Assembly: GCF_004210215.2 (NCBI RefSeq)
Contig: NZ_CP067394.1
Coordinates: 3,782,001 to 3,846,000, forward strand
Length of the DNA: 64,000 bases
Direction: 5' to 3'
Source: Cryobacterium sp. SO1
GTDB taxonomy: Bacteria > Actinomycetota > Actinomycetes > Actinomycetales > Microbacteriaceae
Below are positions 17,362-26,102 of this stretch, in pieces (the first letter of the stretch is position 1; every line of letters begins with the position of its first letter). Under the pieces are notes generated by a model, which searched no databases, was not told the DNA's origin, and saw nothing but the letters and a program-made list of their open reading frames with translations. The position numbers and the translations under genes are program-made.

Positions 17362-18028
17362 ATGATCGAGGCTTTCGGTGCGGTGCTGCCCGTCGCCGTC
17401 GCGGTTGAGCTGAGTCCGTTCCCGATCATCGCTGTCGTGCTGGTGTTACTGTCACAGACCGGTCGGCCGGCGGCCGCGGCATTCCTGGCCGGCCGCCTGC
17501 TGGGCGTGGCCGTTGTCGTCGGCACCGTTGCCGCGGTCTCGGACCTGCTCGAACGATCCGCCGAGGCGTCACCGGCCGCCTCGGTGGTGCGGATACTGGT
17601 GGGGTTCGCGCTCATCGTGCTCGGCTTGAGCAAGTGGCGGGGGGCGACCTCTGACCGGTGAAGACGCGAGCCTCCCCGGTTGGATGGCCTCGATCGAGGA
17701 CAGCACACCGGCCACAGCAGCACGACTGGCAGTGCTCCTGTCGGTCGCCAATCCCAAGGAGCTTTTGCTCGGCGTGGGCGCGGGCATCACCATCGGCAGC
17801 GCCGGCCTGCCCCTGGGGTCGACCATCACGGTGGCCGCGGCCTACACGCTGATCGCGGCAACCAGCGTCCTGGTGCCGGTCGTCTCCGCCTTCGTGGCCC
17901 GCGACGGCCTGAGGGCCAGGTTGGAGGACCTGCGCCAATTCCTGGTGCGCCACAACGCCGCGATCATGAGCGTGCTGCTGCTGGTCATCGGAGCGGCTCT
18001 CATCGGTGGCGTCCTGTCCGGCCTCTGA
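17362..18028 (+). pseudogene. GAP (Sap)-family integral membrane protein, frameshifted
   Basis: Members of this family (named after the mycobacterial glycopeptidolipid- and sulfolipid-addressing proteins) are six-helix membrane proteins resembling LysE-type exporters. The 5' part encodes MIEAFGAVLPVAVAVELSPF and three membrane segments, then hits a stop after LGLSKWRGATSDR. The 3' part continues one frame off with GEDASLPGWMASIEDSTP and VANPKELLLGVGAG, the family's second half, and three more segments. The frames meet at a run of six G (17639-17644); removing one G restores KWRGRPLTGEDASLPGW. The disruption may be real, slippage-dependent, or a sequencing error. The ATG was chosen for the GGAG about 11 bases upstream. 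Confidence 0.75.
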
Positions 18029-18218
18029 GCATCCGGAAGACCGCGTTCGGCGACGCGAACCGGCGCGAAACCCGGCGAAGACGGCGATTCACTGCGGCGG
18101 CCCGCATGAAAACGCCGTCAGCCCCCGGTTACTCTGGTGTCGGCGCACACCGGCATCAACCCACGCGGTGCGCCGACGCACGTCGCGCCCGCGGCACTCA
18201 CGAGGACGGGAGGTTCCC

Positions 18219-19610
18219 ATGTCGAATTACATTGCAAACGCACTGGTCGGTGAGCCCGAGGTTCTCGAGGACACCCGCACCGCAGATCTCGTGCACTCGC
18301 CAGCCTGGCTGCGGCTGAAGACCGCCGCCACCGCCCTCCAATCGGTGCAGGCGCAGGACGGCTCGATCCCCGAGCCCGGCGCTCACCGGGTTGCCCGCGC
18401 TTCCGTCGCCGAGATCACCTCGGCGATCACCGAGCTCGCCGGAGTTTTCCCGCATGACGCCGACTACCTGGCCGCCGTGGTGGTCGACTTCGACCGCTGG
18501 GCGTCCGAGAGCTTCGGCGTGCCCGACTTCTACGACTCGCTGATGGCCTTCCAACCGCAGCAAAAGCGGGCGAACGGCATCCGACACCTCGTGGTGTTCC
18601 CGATGTACACGCAGAACGGCAGCACCAACCGACTCGTCGAGGCGGTGCTGATCGAGGTGATCTGGCCGGAGTTCGTGGCCGAACTGGAACTGGAGTACAC
18701 GAACACGTTGTTTGTGCCCATCCGGTTCCTCGACTTCACGGCCGGTTACGACACCAACTCGGCTGTGCTGTTCCCCGAGACCGTCGCGATGCGGCAGATC
18801 CCCACCTTCACCTGGGGTGCGATCTTCGCCGACCGGGAGGCCGCGAGGTTCCGCCGGGTGGTGCGGGCCGCCGCCGAGATCACCAGGCTCGAGCTGCCCG
18901 CCGACGCCGCGGCGCTGCTGGACGATCAGCACCTCACCGAAGAGACCTTCGTGATGTGGGACCTCATCCACGACCGCACCCACATGCGAGGTGACCTGCC
19001 GTTCGACCCGTTCATGATCAAGCAGCGGATGCCGTTCTTCCTCTACTCGCTCGAGGAGCTGCGCTGCGACCTCACCGCGTTCCGCGAATCGGTGAAGATC
19101 GAACGCGACGACGCCGCCAGCCCCGAGGCGCGCCGGCACGCCAAGCTCGTGCAGTACGCGGTGATCTTCGACCGGATCTTCAGGTTCGCCATCACCGGCA
19201 CGAGGGTGCGGAACTACGACGGCCTGGGCGGCCAGCTGCTGTTCGCCTGGCTGCACCAGCACCACGTGCTGCACTGGACCGACACGGCACTCTCCTTGGA
19301 CTGGGACGCGGTGCCCGACGTGGTGATCGCGCTCGGCGCCCAGATCGACGAACTGTACTGGGAGTCGATCGACCGGCCGAAGAAGGCGCACTGGCTGGCG
19401 GCGTACGAGATGCTCACGAAGACCCTCACGCCCAACCCGGCGTCGACCTGGGCGCGCGGGCTGCCGCTGGAGGTGCTCGCCGGGCCGCCGAAGGGCTACA
19501 CCGACCTCGTCCTCGATGACGAGTTCCCGCTCTCGATGTTCTTCGAGGCGCTCGACAAGAAGATGAAGCCGGTCATCGAGTCGACCGTGGGCATCACCGC
19601 GGATGCCTGA
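18219..19610 (+). CDS. DUF6421 family protein
   Basis: 463-residue protein of the uncharacterised DUF6421 family; no catalytic motif or signal peptide is recognisable. The sequence is soluble-looking and rich in conserved aromatic/histidine residues, e.g. MWDLIHDRTHMRGDLPFDPF near residue 248 and AWLHQHHVLHWTDTALSLDW near 345; the former recalls metal-binding helices but this is speculative. The ATG is preceded by GGACGGGAGG. Its 3' end overlaps the SDR gene by 8 bases, so the two are translationally coupled and probably act on a common substrate. I recall the same pairing in related genomes but could not verify it here. Confidence 0.75.
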   Translation: MSNYIANALVGEPEVLEDTRTADLVHSPAWLRLKTAATALQSVQAQDGSIPEPGAHRVARASVAEITSAITELAGVFPHDADYLAAVVVDFDRWASESFGVPDFYDSLMAFQPQQKRANGIRHLVVFPMYTQNGSTNRLVEAVLIEVIWPEFVAELELEYTNTLFVPIRFLDFTAGYDTNSAVLFPETVAMRQIPTFTWGAIFADREAARFRRVVRAAAEITRLELPADAAALLDDQHLTEETFVMWDLIHDRTHMRGDLPFDPFMIKQRMPFFLYSLEELRCDLTAFRESVKIERDDAASPEARRHAKLVQYAVIFDRIFRFAITGTRVRNYDGLGGQLLFAWLHQHHVLHWTDTALSLDWDAVPDVVIALGAQIDELYWESIDRPKKAHWLAAYEMLTKTLTPNPASTWARGLPLEVLAGPPKGYTDLVLDDEFPLSMFFEALDKKMKPVIESTVGITADA

Positions 19611-20280
19611 TCCCGTGAACGATGCGCGCGCCGTCGCCGGACACGCCGTGCTTGTCGCCGGGGCCACCAGCGCTGCCGGGGTGGCCGTCGCGGCCGCCCT
19701 GGCCGGCGCCGGCGCCCGGGTGCTTGCCGTGGGTTCCGACGCCGGTCGCCTGGAGCGGGTGCGCACGGTGGCGCCGGACGCATCCGTGTATGTGTGCGAC
19801 CTGGCCGATTTCACCGCCGTGACGGCCCTGGCCGCCACGGCGCACGCCGAGCACGGCCCGATCGACGCTCTTGTGCACCTGGTCGGCGGCTGGCGCGGCG
19901 GCGGCGGACTCGACGGCCAGTCCGACGAGGACTGGGACTTCCTGCACCGGCGGGTGCTGCAGACGCTGCGGAACACCACCCGGGCGTTCAACGCTGACCT
20001 GCTGGCGTCCCTCGCCGGCCGGTTGGCGATCGTGTCGTCGGTGTCGGTGACGGCCCCCACTCCCGGCGGCGCGAACTATGCCAGCGCCAAGGCCGCCGCC
20101 GAGACCTGGACCAGGGCGGTGGGGCACGGTTTCGCCAAGTCCGGCGACACCGCCGCCGCAGTGATCTTCGCGGTGCGCGCCCTCGAGGGCCTCGAATCCC
20201 GGCTTGCCGCCGAGGTCGTGTCCCTCTGGGACTCCCCCGCCGCGGAGCTCAACAACACCCGCCGCATCCTCACCGCCTAG
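19603..20280 (+). CDS. SDR-family oxidoreductase coupled to the DUF6421 gene
   Basis: Classical short-chain dehydrogenase/reductase, 225 residues. The cofactor loop reads VLVAGATSAAGVAVA near residue 16, a degenerate form of TGxxxGxG; the catalytic serine lies in AIVSSVSV near 147 and the YxxxK motif is YASAK near 160. Substrate unknown. It overlaps the preceding DUF6421 gene by 8 bases. Between its stop and the convergent MMPL gene lie a 13-base tandem repeat and a 30-base-arm palindrome. Confidence 0.85.
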   Translation: MPDPVNDARAVAGHAVLVAGATSAAGVAVAAALAGAGARVLAVGSDAGRLERVRTVAPDASVYVCDLADFTAVTALAATAHAEHGPIDALVHLVGGWRGGGGLDGQSDEDWDFLHRRVLQTLRNTTRAFNADLLASLAGRLAIVSSVSVTAPTPGGANYASAKAAAETWTRAVGHGFAKSGDTAAAVIFAVRALEGLESRLAAEVVSLWDSPAAELNNTRRILTA

Positions 20281-20330
20281 GCTCACCGCCCAGGCTCGCC
20301 GCCCAGGCTCGCCGCCCAGGCTCGCCGCCC
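20279..20330. repeat. Four tandem copies of a 13-base unit
   Basis: Units 2-4 are identical (AGGCTCGCCGCCC); unit 1 has one change and includes the last two bases of the SDR stop codon. A simple local expansion at the 3' end of the gene. Confidence 0.9.
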
Positions 20331-20350
20331 ACGGATGCCCACGGCGCGAT

Positions 20351-20412
20351 GCGCGGGCAAGGCGCCGGTAGGCGGGTGGCACGCCACCCGCCTACCGGCG
20401 CCTGCCCCGCGC
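20351..20412. repeat. Long palindromic element, copy 2 of family A
   Basis: Arms of 30 bases with only 2 mismatches around a 2-base centre (AC), located between convergent genes. It is the inverted counterpart of the element at 1094-1155: the centre is its reverse complement and arms agree at 26 of 30 bases. It could terminate transcription from both sides. Confidence 0.8.
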
Positions 20413-20462
20413 GACGGCATCGGGCTGCCCGAACCCGGCACCGGCGGTGCGCGGCCGGGCAG

Positions 20463-22997
20463 TCAGCGCCGCGGAGCCGCCACGGTCTCACGCTCGGGCT
20501 CGGCCACCGGGTGCACCGGGTGCGTGCGCTCAAGCGACGCCCCCTCCACATCCACGTTGGGCAGAATGCGGTCCAGCCACTTCGGCAGCCACCACGCCGC
20601 GTCACCGAGCAGGTGCATCACGGCGGGGATGATGAGCAACCGAACGACGAACGCATCCAGCAGCACGCCGATGGCCAGGCCGAAGCCGATCGACTGGATC
20701 ATCACCGAGTTCGAGAACACGAAGCCGGAGAAGACCGACGCCATGATCAGCGCTGCCGCGATCACCACGGTGCGCCCGGCGTGGAAACCACGCTGCACAG
20801 CCAGCCGCGCCGGTGCGCCGTGCGCGTACGCTTCGCGCATCCCGCTGACCAGGAACAGCTGGTAGTCCATGGCCAGCCCGAACAGCACACCGACCACCAG
20901 GATCGGCAGGAAGCTCAGGATGGGCCCGGGATCGTGGATGCCGAACAGGAAGCCGAGCCAGCCCCACTGGAAGACCGCCGTGATGGCGCCGAAGGACGCG
21001 AACAGCGACAGCACGAAGCCCAGCGTGGCGGTGACCGGTACCAGGATCGAGCGGAAGACGAAGATCAGGATGATCAACGAGAGCCCCACAACCACGAGCA
21101 GGTACAGCGGCAACGCGTCGGCGAGCTTTTCGCTCACATCGATGTTGCCGGATGCGTTGCCGGCGACGCCGAGGGAGCTGACGCCGTCGATGTCGAGGCC
21201 GCGCAGGTCGCGCACGAGTTGCTCGGTCGACTCGCTGGTCGGCCCCTCCTTGGGGATGACCTGGAAGGCCAGCAGCAGGTCGTCATCCGACGCGCCGATC
21301 GGTGCGACCGCGACGACGTCGTTCTCCGCCTTGAGCGCGGTTCCGATGCGCACCTGTTCGGCGATGAGGTCGTCGTCGGTGATGGCAGCGTCAAGGTCGG
21401 CGACCACGAGCAGCGGGCCGTTGATACCAGCGCCGAACTTGTCGTCGACGAGCTTGTAGGCCCGGTACGCGCTGGAGTCGAGCGGCTCGGACGAACCGGC
21501 GGGCAGGCCCAGACGCATCGACAGCGCCGGGATCGCCACGATCAGCAGCACGACGATGCCCGCGATCACGGTGACGACCGCGCGCACAGTGTTCATCGGC
21601 TTGTCGGGGGCCACGACCTTCGCGTGTGGGGTGCCGATGTGCGCGCGGGCCTTCTTGGTGAGGATCTTCGTGCCGACCAGGCCCAGCAACGCCGGCGTCA
21701 GGGTGATCGCAATGAGTATCGCCACGAAGACGCAGACGGCGCCGACGGTGCCCATCAGCCCGAGGAACGGGATGCCGGTGAGGTTGAGGGCGAGCAGCGC
21801 GATGAGCACGGTGGCGCCGGCGAACACCACGGCGTTGCCGGAGGTGCCGTTGGCCAGGCCGATCGACTCCTGCATCTGCACCCCGTTTCGCAGCTGGGTG
21901 CGGTGCCGGTTGAGAATGAACAACGAGTAGTCGATCCCGACCGCCAGGCCGAGCATCACGCCAAGGACCGGAGTGACCGAGAGCATCTCCACGGAGCCGG
22001 ACAGGGCGAGCGACGCGAGCACACCGACGCCGACGCCGATGAGCGCGTTGATCAGCGGGAGACCCGCACCGATCAGGGTGCCGAGCATGACGAACAGCAC
22101 GACGGCGGCGATGATCACGCCACCGATCTCGCCCGGGCCGAGGATCTCGGGAATGCTGGCCGCGATGTCGTTGGAGACCTCGGCGGTGACGTTGTCGATG
22201 CCGGCGTTGTCCATCTCCTCGACGATCGCCTCCTTCGACTCGGCCGGCACCTGGTTGAGCGAGGTGTCGAACTGCAGGCTCGCGACGGCGGTCGTCTCGT
22301 CCACCGAGACCTGGCGGATGCCTGCGGCCAGGTCGAGCAGGTCGGAGCCCTGTTCGAGGGCGGTACTCTGGGCCTCGAGTTCGGTGCGGCTCGCATCCAG
22401 CGTGGCCTGCTGCTCGGCGATCGCCGCGGCACCCGCGGCGAGCTGGGCCCGCTGCTCCTCGAGTGCCGGCTGGGCGGCGGCGAGCTGTCCGGCGGCCTCC
22501 GCCTGGCTGCGAGCGGCGTCGAGCTGCGCCTGGCCGGCCGTGAGCTGCGCCGTGGCCGCATCGATCTGCGCTTGCCCGGCGTCGATCTGGGCGGTGCCGT
22601 CGGTGATCTGTGCGCGGCCGTCCACGATCTTCTGGGCCTGGTCGTCGATCTGCGCCTGGGTGTCGAAGGGGTTCGTGCTCGACTTCACGTTGTCGAGCCC
22701 GACGGTGTCGGTGAGCAGGTCGCCGATCGCGGTCTTCTGCTCGGCCGTGAACGCCGAGTCGTCGGTGGTGGTGAAGACGACGGTCCCCCGACCGCCGCTT
22801 GCGGCGGGGAACTTCTCGGCGAGCTCGTCACTGACGGCCTGGGTGGCGGTGCCCGGGATACTGACAGAGGAGGTGAGCGTGCCGCCGAACAGCGCGAACG
22901 CACCGCCGGCGAGGCCGAGAATGACCACCCAGGCGACGATGATCAGCCAGGCTCGGCGAGCGGAGAACCGGCCGAGTCGGTACAGGAGGGATGCCAT
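20463..22997 (-). CDS. MMPL-family (RND superfamily) membrane transporter
   Basis: Large exporter of the MMPL type (844 residues) using proton motive force; substrates may be lipids or drugs. The first membrane segment is near residues 14-38. The extracytoplasmic loop that follows contains a long coiled-coil made of near-heptad repeats rich in Ala, Gln, Asp and Ile (about 115-225, e.g. AQIDAGQAQIDAATAQL). Two membrane blocks follow (about 265-420 and 650-820), with the MMPL signature GLAVGIDYSLFILNRHR near 365 and VLFGLAMDYQLFLVSG near 705. The ATG was preferred to an upstream in-frame start because AGGA lies 5-8 bases before it. It sits 96 bases downstream of a TetR regulator on the same strand. 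Confidence 0.9.
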   Translation of the reverse strand: MASLLYRLGRFSARRAWLIIVAWVVILGLAGGAFALFGGTLTSSVSIPGTATQAVSDELAEKFPAASGGRGTVVFTTTDDSAFTAEQKTAIGDLLTDTVGLDNVKSSTNPFDTQAQIDDQAQKIVDGRAQITDGTAQIDAGQAQIDAATAQLTAGQAQLDAARSQAEAAGQLAAAQPALEEQRAQLAAGAAAIAEQQATLDASRTELEAQSTALEQGSDLLDLAAGIRQVSVDETTAVASLQFDTSLNQVPAESKEAIVEEMDNAGIDNVTAEVSNDIAASIPEILGPGEIGGVIIAAVVLFVMLGTLIGAGLPLINALIGVGVGVLASLALSGSVEMLSVTPVLGVMLGLAVGIDYSLFILNRHRTQLRNGVQMQESIGLANGTSGNAVVFAGATVLIALLALNLTGIPFLGLMGTVGAVCVFVAILIAITLTPALLGLVGTKILTKKARAHIGTPHAKVVAPDKPMNTVRAVVTVIAGIVVLLIVAIPALSMRLGLPAGSSEPLDSSAYRAYKLVDDKFGAGINGPLLVVADLDAAITDDDLIAEQVRIGTALKAENDVVAVAPIGASDDDLLLAFQVIPKEGPTSESTEQLVRDLRGLDIDGVSSLGVAGNASGNIDVSEKLADALPLYLLVVVGLSLIILIFVFRSILVPVTATLGFVLSLFASFGAITAVFQWGWLGFLFGIHDPGPILSFLPILVVGVLFGLAMDYQLFLVSGMREAYAHGAPARLAVQRGFHAGRTVVIAAALIMASVFSGFVFSNSVMIQSIGFGLAIGVLLDAFVVRLLIIPAVMHLLGDAAWWLPKWLDRILPNVDVEGASLERTHPVHPVAEPERETVAAPRR

Positions 22998-23093
22998 AGT
23001 CCTAGAGGTTCTTTCTTGAGGTCGGGTTACTGACGGTGTCTCGCATCGCGTCATCGGGAAGAGAGCTGGTGGTGGAGCGGGGAAACGACGCGG

Positions 23094-23747
23094 TCAGGCC
23101 GCGGTGTAGCCGGCACGGACCGAGGTGATGAGGCGGTCGAGCAGGTCGTCCCACACGGCCCGTGAGCGCTCGTCGAGCGTCCCCTGGGTGCGGGCGATCC
23201 AGTGGCCGGACACCACGGCGACACCGTTCATCAGCGAGCTGACCAGGATCGCCACCTCGAACTCGTCGATCGCGGTGTTGCGCTCGGCGATTTCGGTGGA
23301 CAGCTGCTCGGTCGCCCGGGTGAAGACATCGCCCAGGGCGTGCGGCGAGCGTGCGATCTCGCAATCGGCGTCGAGCACCTCCCAGAGGTAGGCGACCACG
23401 GTGGGCAGGTCCATGGCCCGCACGGCGGCGGTGATCTCGTTGAAGAGGGCAACGAGGCTGCCGTCTCCCGCGGGGGACGCCTGCGTCGCCGCCCGGAATT
23501 CGTCGACGACGGCGCTGAGCAACCGTGTGCAGGTGGTCATGATCACGTCATCCAGCGAGCCGAAGTGGTTGAACACCGTGCGCCTGGAGACATCCGCTCG
23601 CTCGGCAAGTTCATCAACACTGAACTGCGGCTTGCCGCGCTCGCGAATGAGCGCGTCAGCGGCATCCAGAATCGCCTCGCGGTGACGAGCCTTGAGCTCG
23701 GCGCGGCGATCGGGGGCAAGGTTCGGGGCAAGGTTCACGGTTGTCAC
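23094..23747 (-). CDS. TetR-family regulator of the MMPL exporter
   Basis: 217-residue one-component repressor. The helix-turn-helix is FSVDELAERADVSRRTVFNHFGSLDDVI (residues about 42-70), clearly TetR-like; the C-terminal ligand domain is not specific. It starts with GTG, giving an N-terminus with a duplicated NLAP unit from a 12-base repeat. It lies directly upstream of the MMPL gene on the same strand, and a clear palindromic operator overlaps its promoter region, so it probably represses itself and the exporter in response to an exported compound. Confidence 0.88.
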   Translation of the reverse strand: MTTVNLAPNLAPDRRAELKARHREAILDAADALIRERGKPQFSVDELAERADVSRRTVFNHFGSLDDVIMTTCTRLLSAVVDEFRAATQASPAGDGSLVALFNEITAAVRAMDLPTVVAYLWEVLDADCEIARSPHALGDVFTRATEQLSTEIAERNTAIDEFEVAILVSSLMNGVAVVSGHWIARTQGTLDERSRAVWDDLLDRLITSVRAGYTAA

Positions 23748-23751
23748 GTGA

Positions 23752-23766
23752 TTACACTAAGTGCAA
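23752..23766. promoter_or_regulatory. Operator of the TetR regulator
   Basis: TTACACT-A-AGTGCAA, a 15-base palindrome (6 of 7 pairs), starts 5 bases upstream of the regulator's GTG, in the 125-base gap to the divergent histidine kinase gene. A related half-site (GTGCAA) recurs a few bases away. Typical size and position for a TetR autoregulatory site. Confidence 0.55.
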
Positions 23767-23872
23767 CGACGCACGACGTGCAAGCGAAATGGTCCGGAAT
23801 TCGTGCGGCCCTTCGTCCCGGATCCACCGCTGGGCTGAGGCGCCCGTTCGGGTGCGGCGCTAGCGTGGTGAC

Positions 23873-25255
23873 ATGAGTACCGACGTCCGCACCTCCAGGT
23901 CCGCCGACCCGCTGGCCGACGGCTGGCTCCGGCCGCGCGGCCCCCGCTCCGGCTACCGGGCGGATGCCTGGGTGGCGGTGGCGCTGGCCGGCGGCACCGC
24001 GCTCAGCCTCACCCTCACCCGCAGCGCCGGCATCATGGACGACTCGCCCGCGTGGCTCGCTGTTTTGTGGGTGGCACTGATCGCCCTGCCGCTGGCGGCA
24101 CGGCGGCGCTTCCCCGAAATCGTGGCGCTGTCGGTTGCGGTCGTTTTCGGTGTCTTCGGCTCGATCGGCCTTACGGATGCCCTCTTCTCGAGCATCTGCC
24201 TCTACGTGGCGATCTACTCGGTGGGGGCGTGGAGCCACCACCGAGCGGTGGCCAGGTGGACCCGGCTGGGCATCATCGCGGGCATGTTCATCTGGCTGTT
24301 CTGGAGCCTGATCGAACAGGCCAACCAGGCCACCACCATTCCCGAGATGTCCAGGGAGGGATTCTTCTCGCCCTACGCCGCCTTCGGTCTGCTCCAGGTG
24401 CTGCTCAACCTGGTCTACTTCTGGGCCGCGTTCTACTTCGGCGATGCCGCGTGGAATGCCGCCCGGCGCTCCGCGGCGCTCGAGGCCCGCACCCAAGAAC
24501 TCGCCGCGGAACGCGAACGCACCGCCATGCAGGCCGTGACCCTGGAGCGGTTGCGCATTGCCAGGGAACTGCACGATGTGGTCGCCCACCACGTATCGGT
24601 GATGGGCGTGCAGGCCGGCGCGGCACGACGCATCCTGAGCCGTGACCCGGTCGGCGCCGGCCGAGCGATCGGGGTGATCGAAGTGAGCGCCCGCACCGCT
24701 GTGGAGGAGCTGCGAACGATGCTCGGCGCCCTCCGCGCCGACGACGCAGACTGCGACGCCGCCCGGCCCACCCATCAGAGCACCAGCACCCGCGGGGTCG
24801 ACCAGCTGGCCGAGCTGGCCCGGGAGAACACCGACGCCGGCCTGAACGTGCGGCATCAGGTGATCGGCGACCCGCGCGAGGTGCCCGGCACCATCGGCCT
24901 GAGCCTGTACCGTATCGCGCAGGAGGCCCTCACCAACACCCGCAAGCACGCCGGAGCCGGCGCGACAGCCGACCTGCGGCTGCGTTACGAAACGGATGCC
25001 GTGGAAGTGGAGATCACCGACACCGGCCGGGGAGCGCACGCGCGATCCGTGCCGGCCGGGGCCGGGGCCGGGGCAGCCGGCGGGCTCGGCCACCAGGGCA
25101 TGCGCGAGCGCGTCGCCGCGGTCGGCGGCACTCTCGTCCTGGCCAACCGGCCGCGCGGCGGATACCTGGTGCGCGCCCGGGTGCCGCTCGCCGGCGCCTC
25201 CGCGCCGAGCACACCCGACGGGCTTCTGCCGATGACCGAGCAGGCTGCCGAATGA
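23873..25255 (+). CDS. Sensor histidine kinase (NarL-system type)
   Basis: Membrane sensor kinase (460 residues) with an N-terminal block of about five membrane segments (residues 30-200) and no large extracytoplasmic domain. The HisKA_3 dimerisation motif RIARELHDVVAHHVSVM near 225-241 holds the phosphorylated His. The ATPase domain follows, with EALTNTRKHA (N-box) near 345 and a D-box region ITDTGRG near 380. An Ala/Gly-rich run (AGAGAGAAGG) separates the D-box from GLGHQGMRERV. The stop overlaps the start of its response regulator (ATGA). The signal is unknown. Confidence 0.93.
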   Translation: MSTDVRTSRSADPLADGWLRPRGPRSGYRADAWVAVALAGGTALSLTLTRSAGIMDDSPAWLAVLWVALIALPLAARRRFPEIVALSVAVVFGVFGSIGLTDALFSSICLYVAIYSVGAWSHHRAVARWTRLGIIAGMFIWLFWSLIEQANQATTIPEMSREGFFSPYAAFGLLQVLLNLVYFWAAFYFGDAAWNAARRSAALEARTQELAAERERTAMQAVTLERLRIARELHDVVAHHVSVMGVQAGAARRILSRDPVGAGRAIGVIEVSARTAVEELRTMLGALRADDADCDAARPTHQSTSTRGVDQLAELARENTDAGLNVRHQVIGDPREVPGTIGLSLYRIAQEALTNTRKHAGAGATADLRLRYETDAVEVEITDTGRGAHARSVPAGAGAGAAGGLGHQGMRERVAAVGGTLVLANRPRGGYLVRARVPLAGASAPSTPDGLLPMTEQAAE

Positions 25256-25971
25256 GCGCGCTGATCCGGGTGCTCCTCGTCGACGATCAGGCTCTGGTGC
25301 GTGCCGGGTTCCGCATCATCCTGGAGTCCGAGCCGGGCATCGTGGTCGTCGGCGAGGCCGCGGACGGGGCCGCCGCGATCAGCCAGGCCGCCGCCCTGCA
25401 ACCCGACGTGGTCTGCATGGATGTGCAGATGCCGGGCATGGACGGTCTCACCGCCACCCGCACGATCGTCGCGGACCCGGCCAGCCGCGCCGCAGTGCTG
25501 GTGCTCACCACCTTCGACCGGGAGGACTACCTGTTCTCCGCCCTGCAGCACGGTGCCAGCGGGTTCCTCCTCAAGAACGCCACCCCCGAGGCGCTCGTAG
25601 AGGCCGTGCAGGTGCTCGCCCGCGGTGATGCGTTGCTCTCGCCCGAGATCACCCGGCGGGTCATCGAACGCTTCGCCCGCGGCGCGCTGCCGTCGTCTGC
25701 GCCAACCGGTGCGCCGGATGGCGCGCGGGCGCTCCTGCCGGAGCCCGCCGAGGTGGGCGAGCTCACCGACCGGGAGCGGGAAGTCTTCGAGCTGATCGCC
25801 CTGGGCCTCGCCAACGCCGAGATCGCCGCGCGGCTGTACCTCGGTGAAGCCACGGTGAAGACGCACGTGTCGAAGGTGTTGCAGAAACTCGGACTGCGCG
25901 ACCGCATCCAGGCCGTTGTGTACGCGTACGAACACGGCATCGTCGTGCCGGGGGCGGCGCAGCAGCGCTGA
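25252..25971 (+). CDS. NarL/LuxR-family response regulator
   Basis: Cognate response regulator, 239 residues. The receiver domain shows LLVDDQ near residue 8, the phospho-acceptor Asp in VCMDVQMPGMDG near 56 and the conserved Thr/Lys positions (VLVLTTFDRED and FLLKNATPEAL). After a linker of about 30 residues comes the LuxR helix-turn-helix, LTDREREVFELIALGLANAEIAARL, with EATVKTHVSKVLQKLGLRDR. It overlaps the kinase gene by four bases, so the two form one operon. Targets cannot be deduced; adjacent genes do not suggest one. Confidence 0.95.
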   Translation: MSALIRVLLVDDQALVRAGFRIILESEPGIVVVGEAADGAAAISQAAALQPDVVCMDVQMPGMDGLTATRTIVADPASRAAVLVLTTFDREDYLFSALQHGASGFLLKNATPEALVEAVQVLARGDALLSPEITRRVIERFARGALPSSAPTGAPDGARALLPEPAEVGELTDREREVFELIALGLANAEIAARLYLGEATVKTHVSKVLQKLGLRDRIQAVVYAYEHGIVVPGAAQQR

Positions 25972-26102
25972 CCACGATTGTGATGGCGCTTGGCGCACGG
26001 TTGTCAGGGCGCGCCCCTCCTCCACAGGCGAGTCTCCAAGTACCTTTCCACAGCTTTCTTTCCGGGCCGGGGAGTGTCGGTGGTGGGTGATTCACTGTCC
26101 CT

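Noticed and set aside
20349..23033. Nearly 900-codon open frame opposite the MMPL gene
   Set aside because: Translation is dominated by Arg/Asp/His/Gln repeats that mirror the exporter's codons; no fold or start signal.
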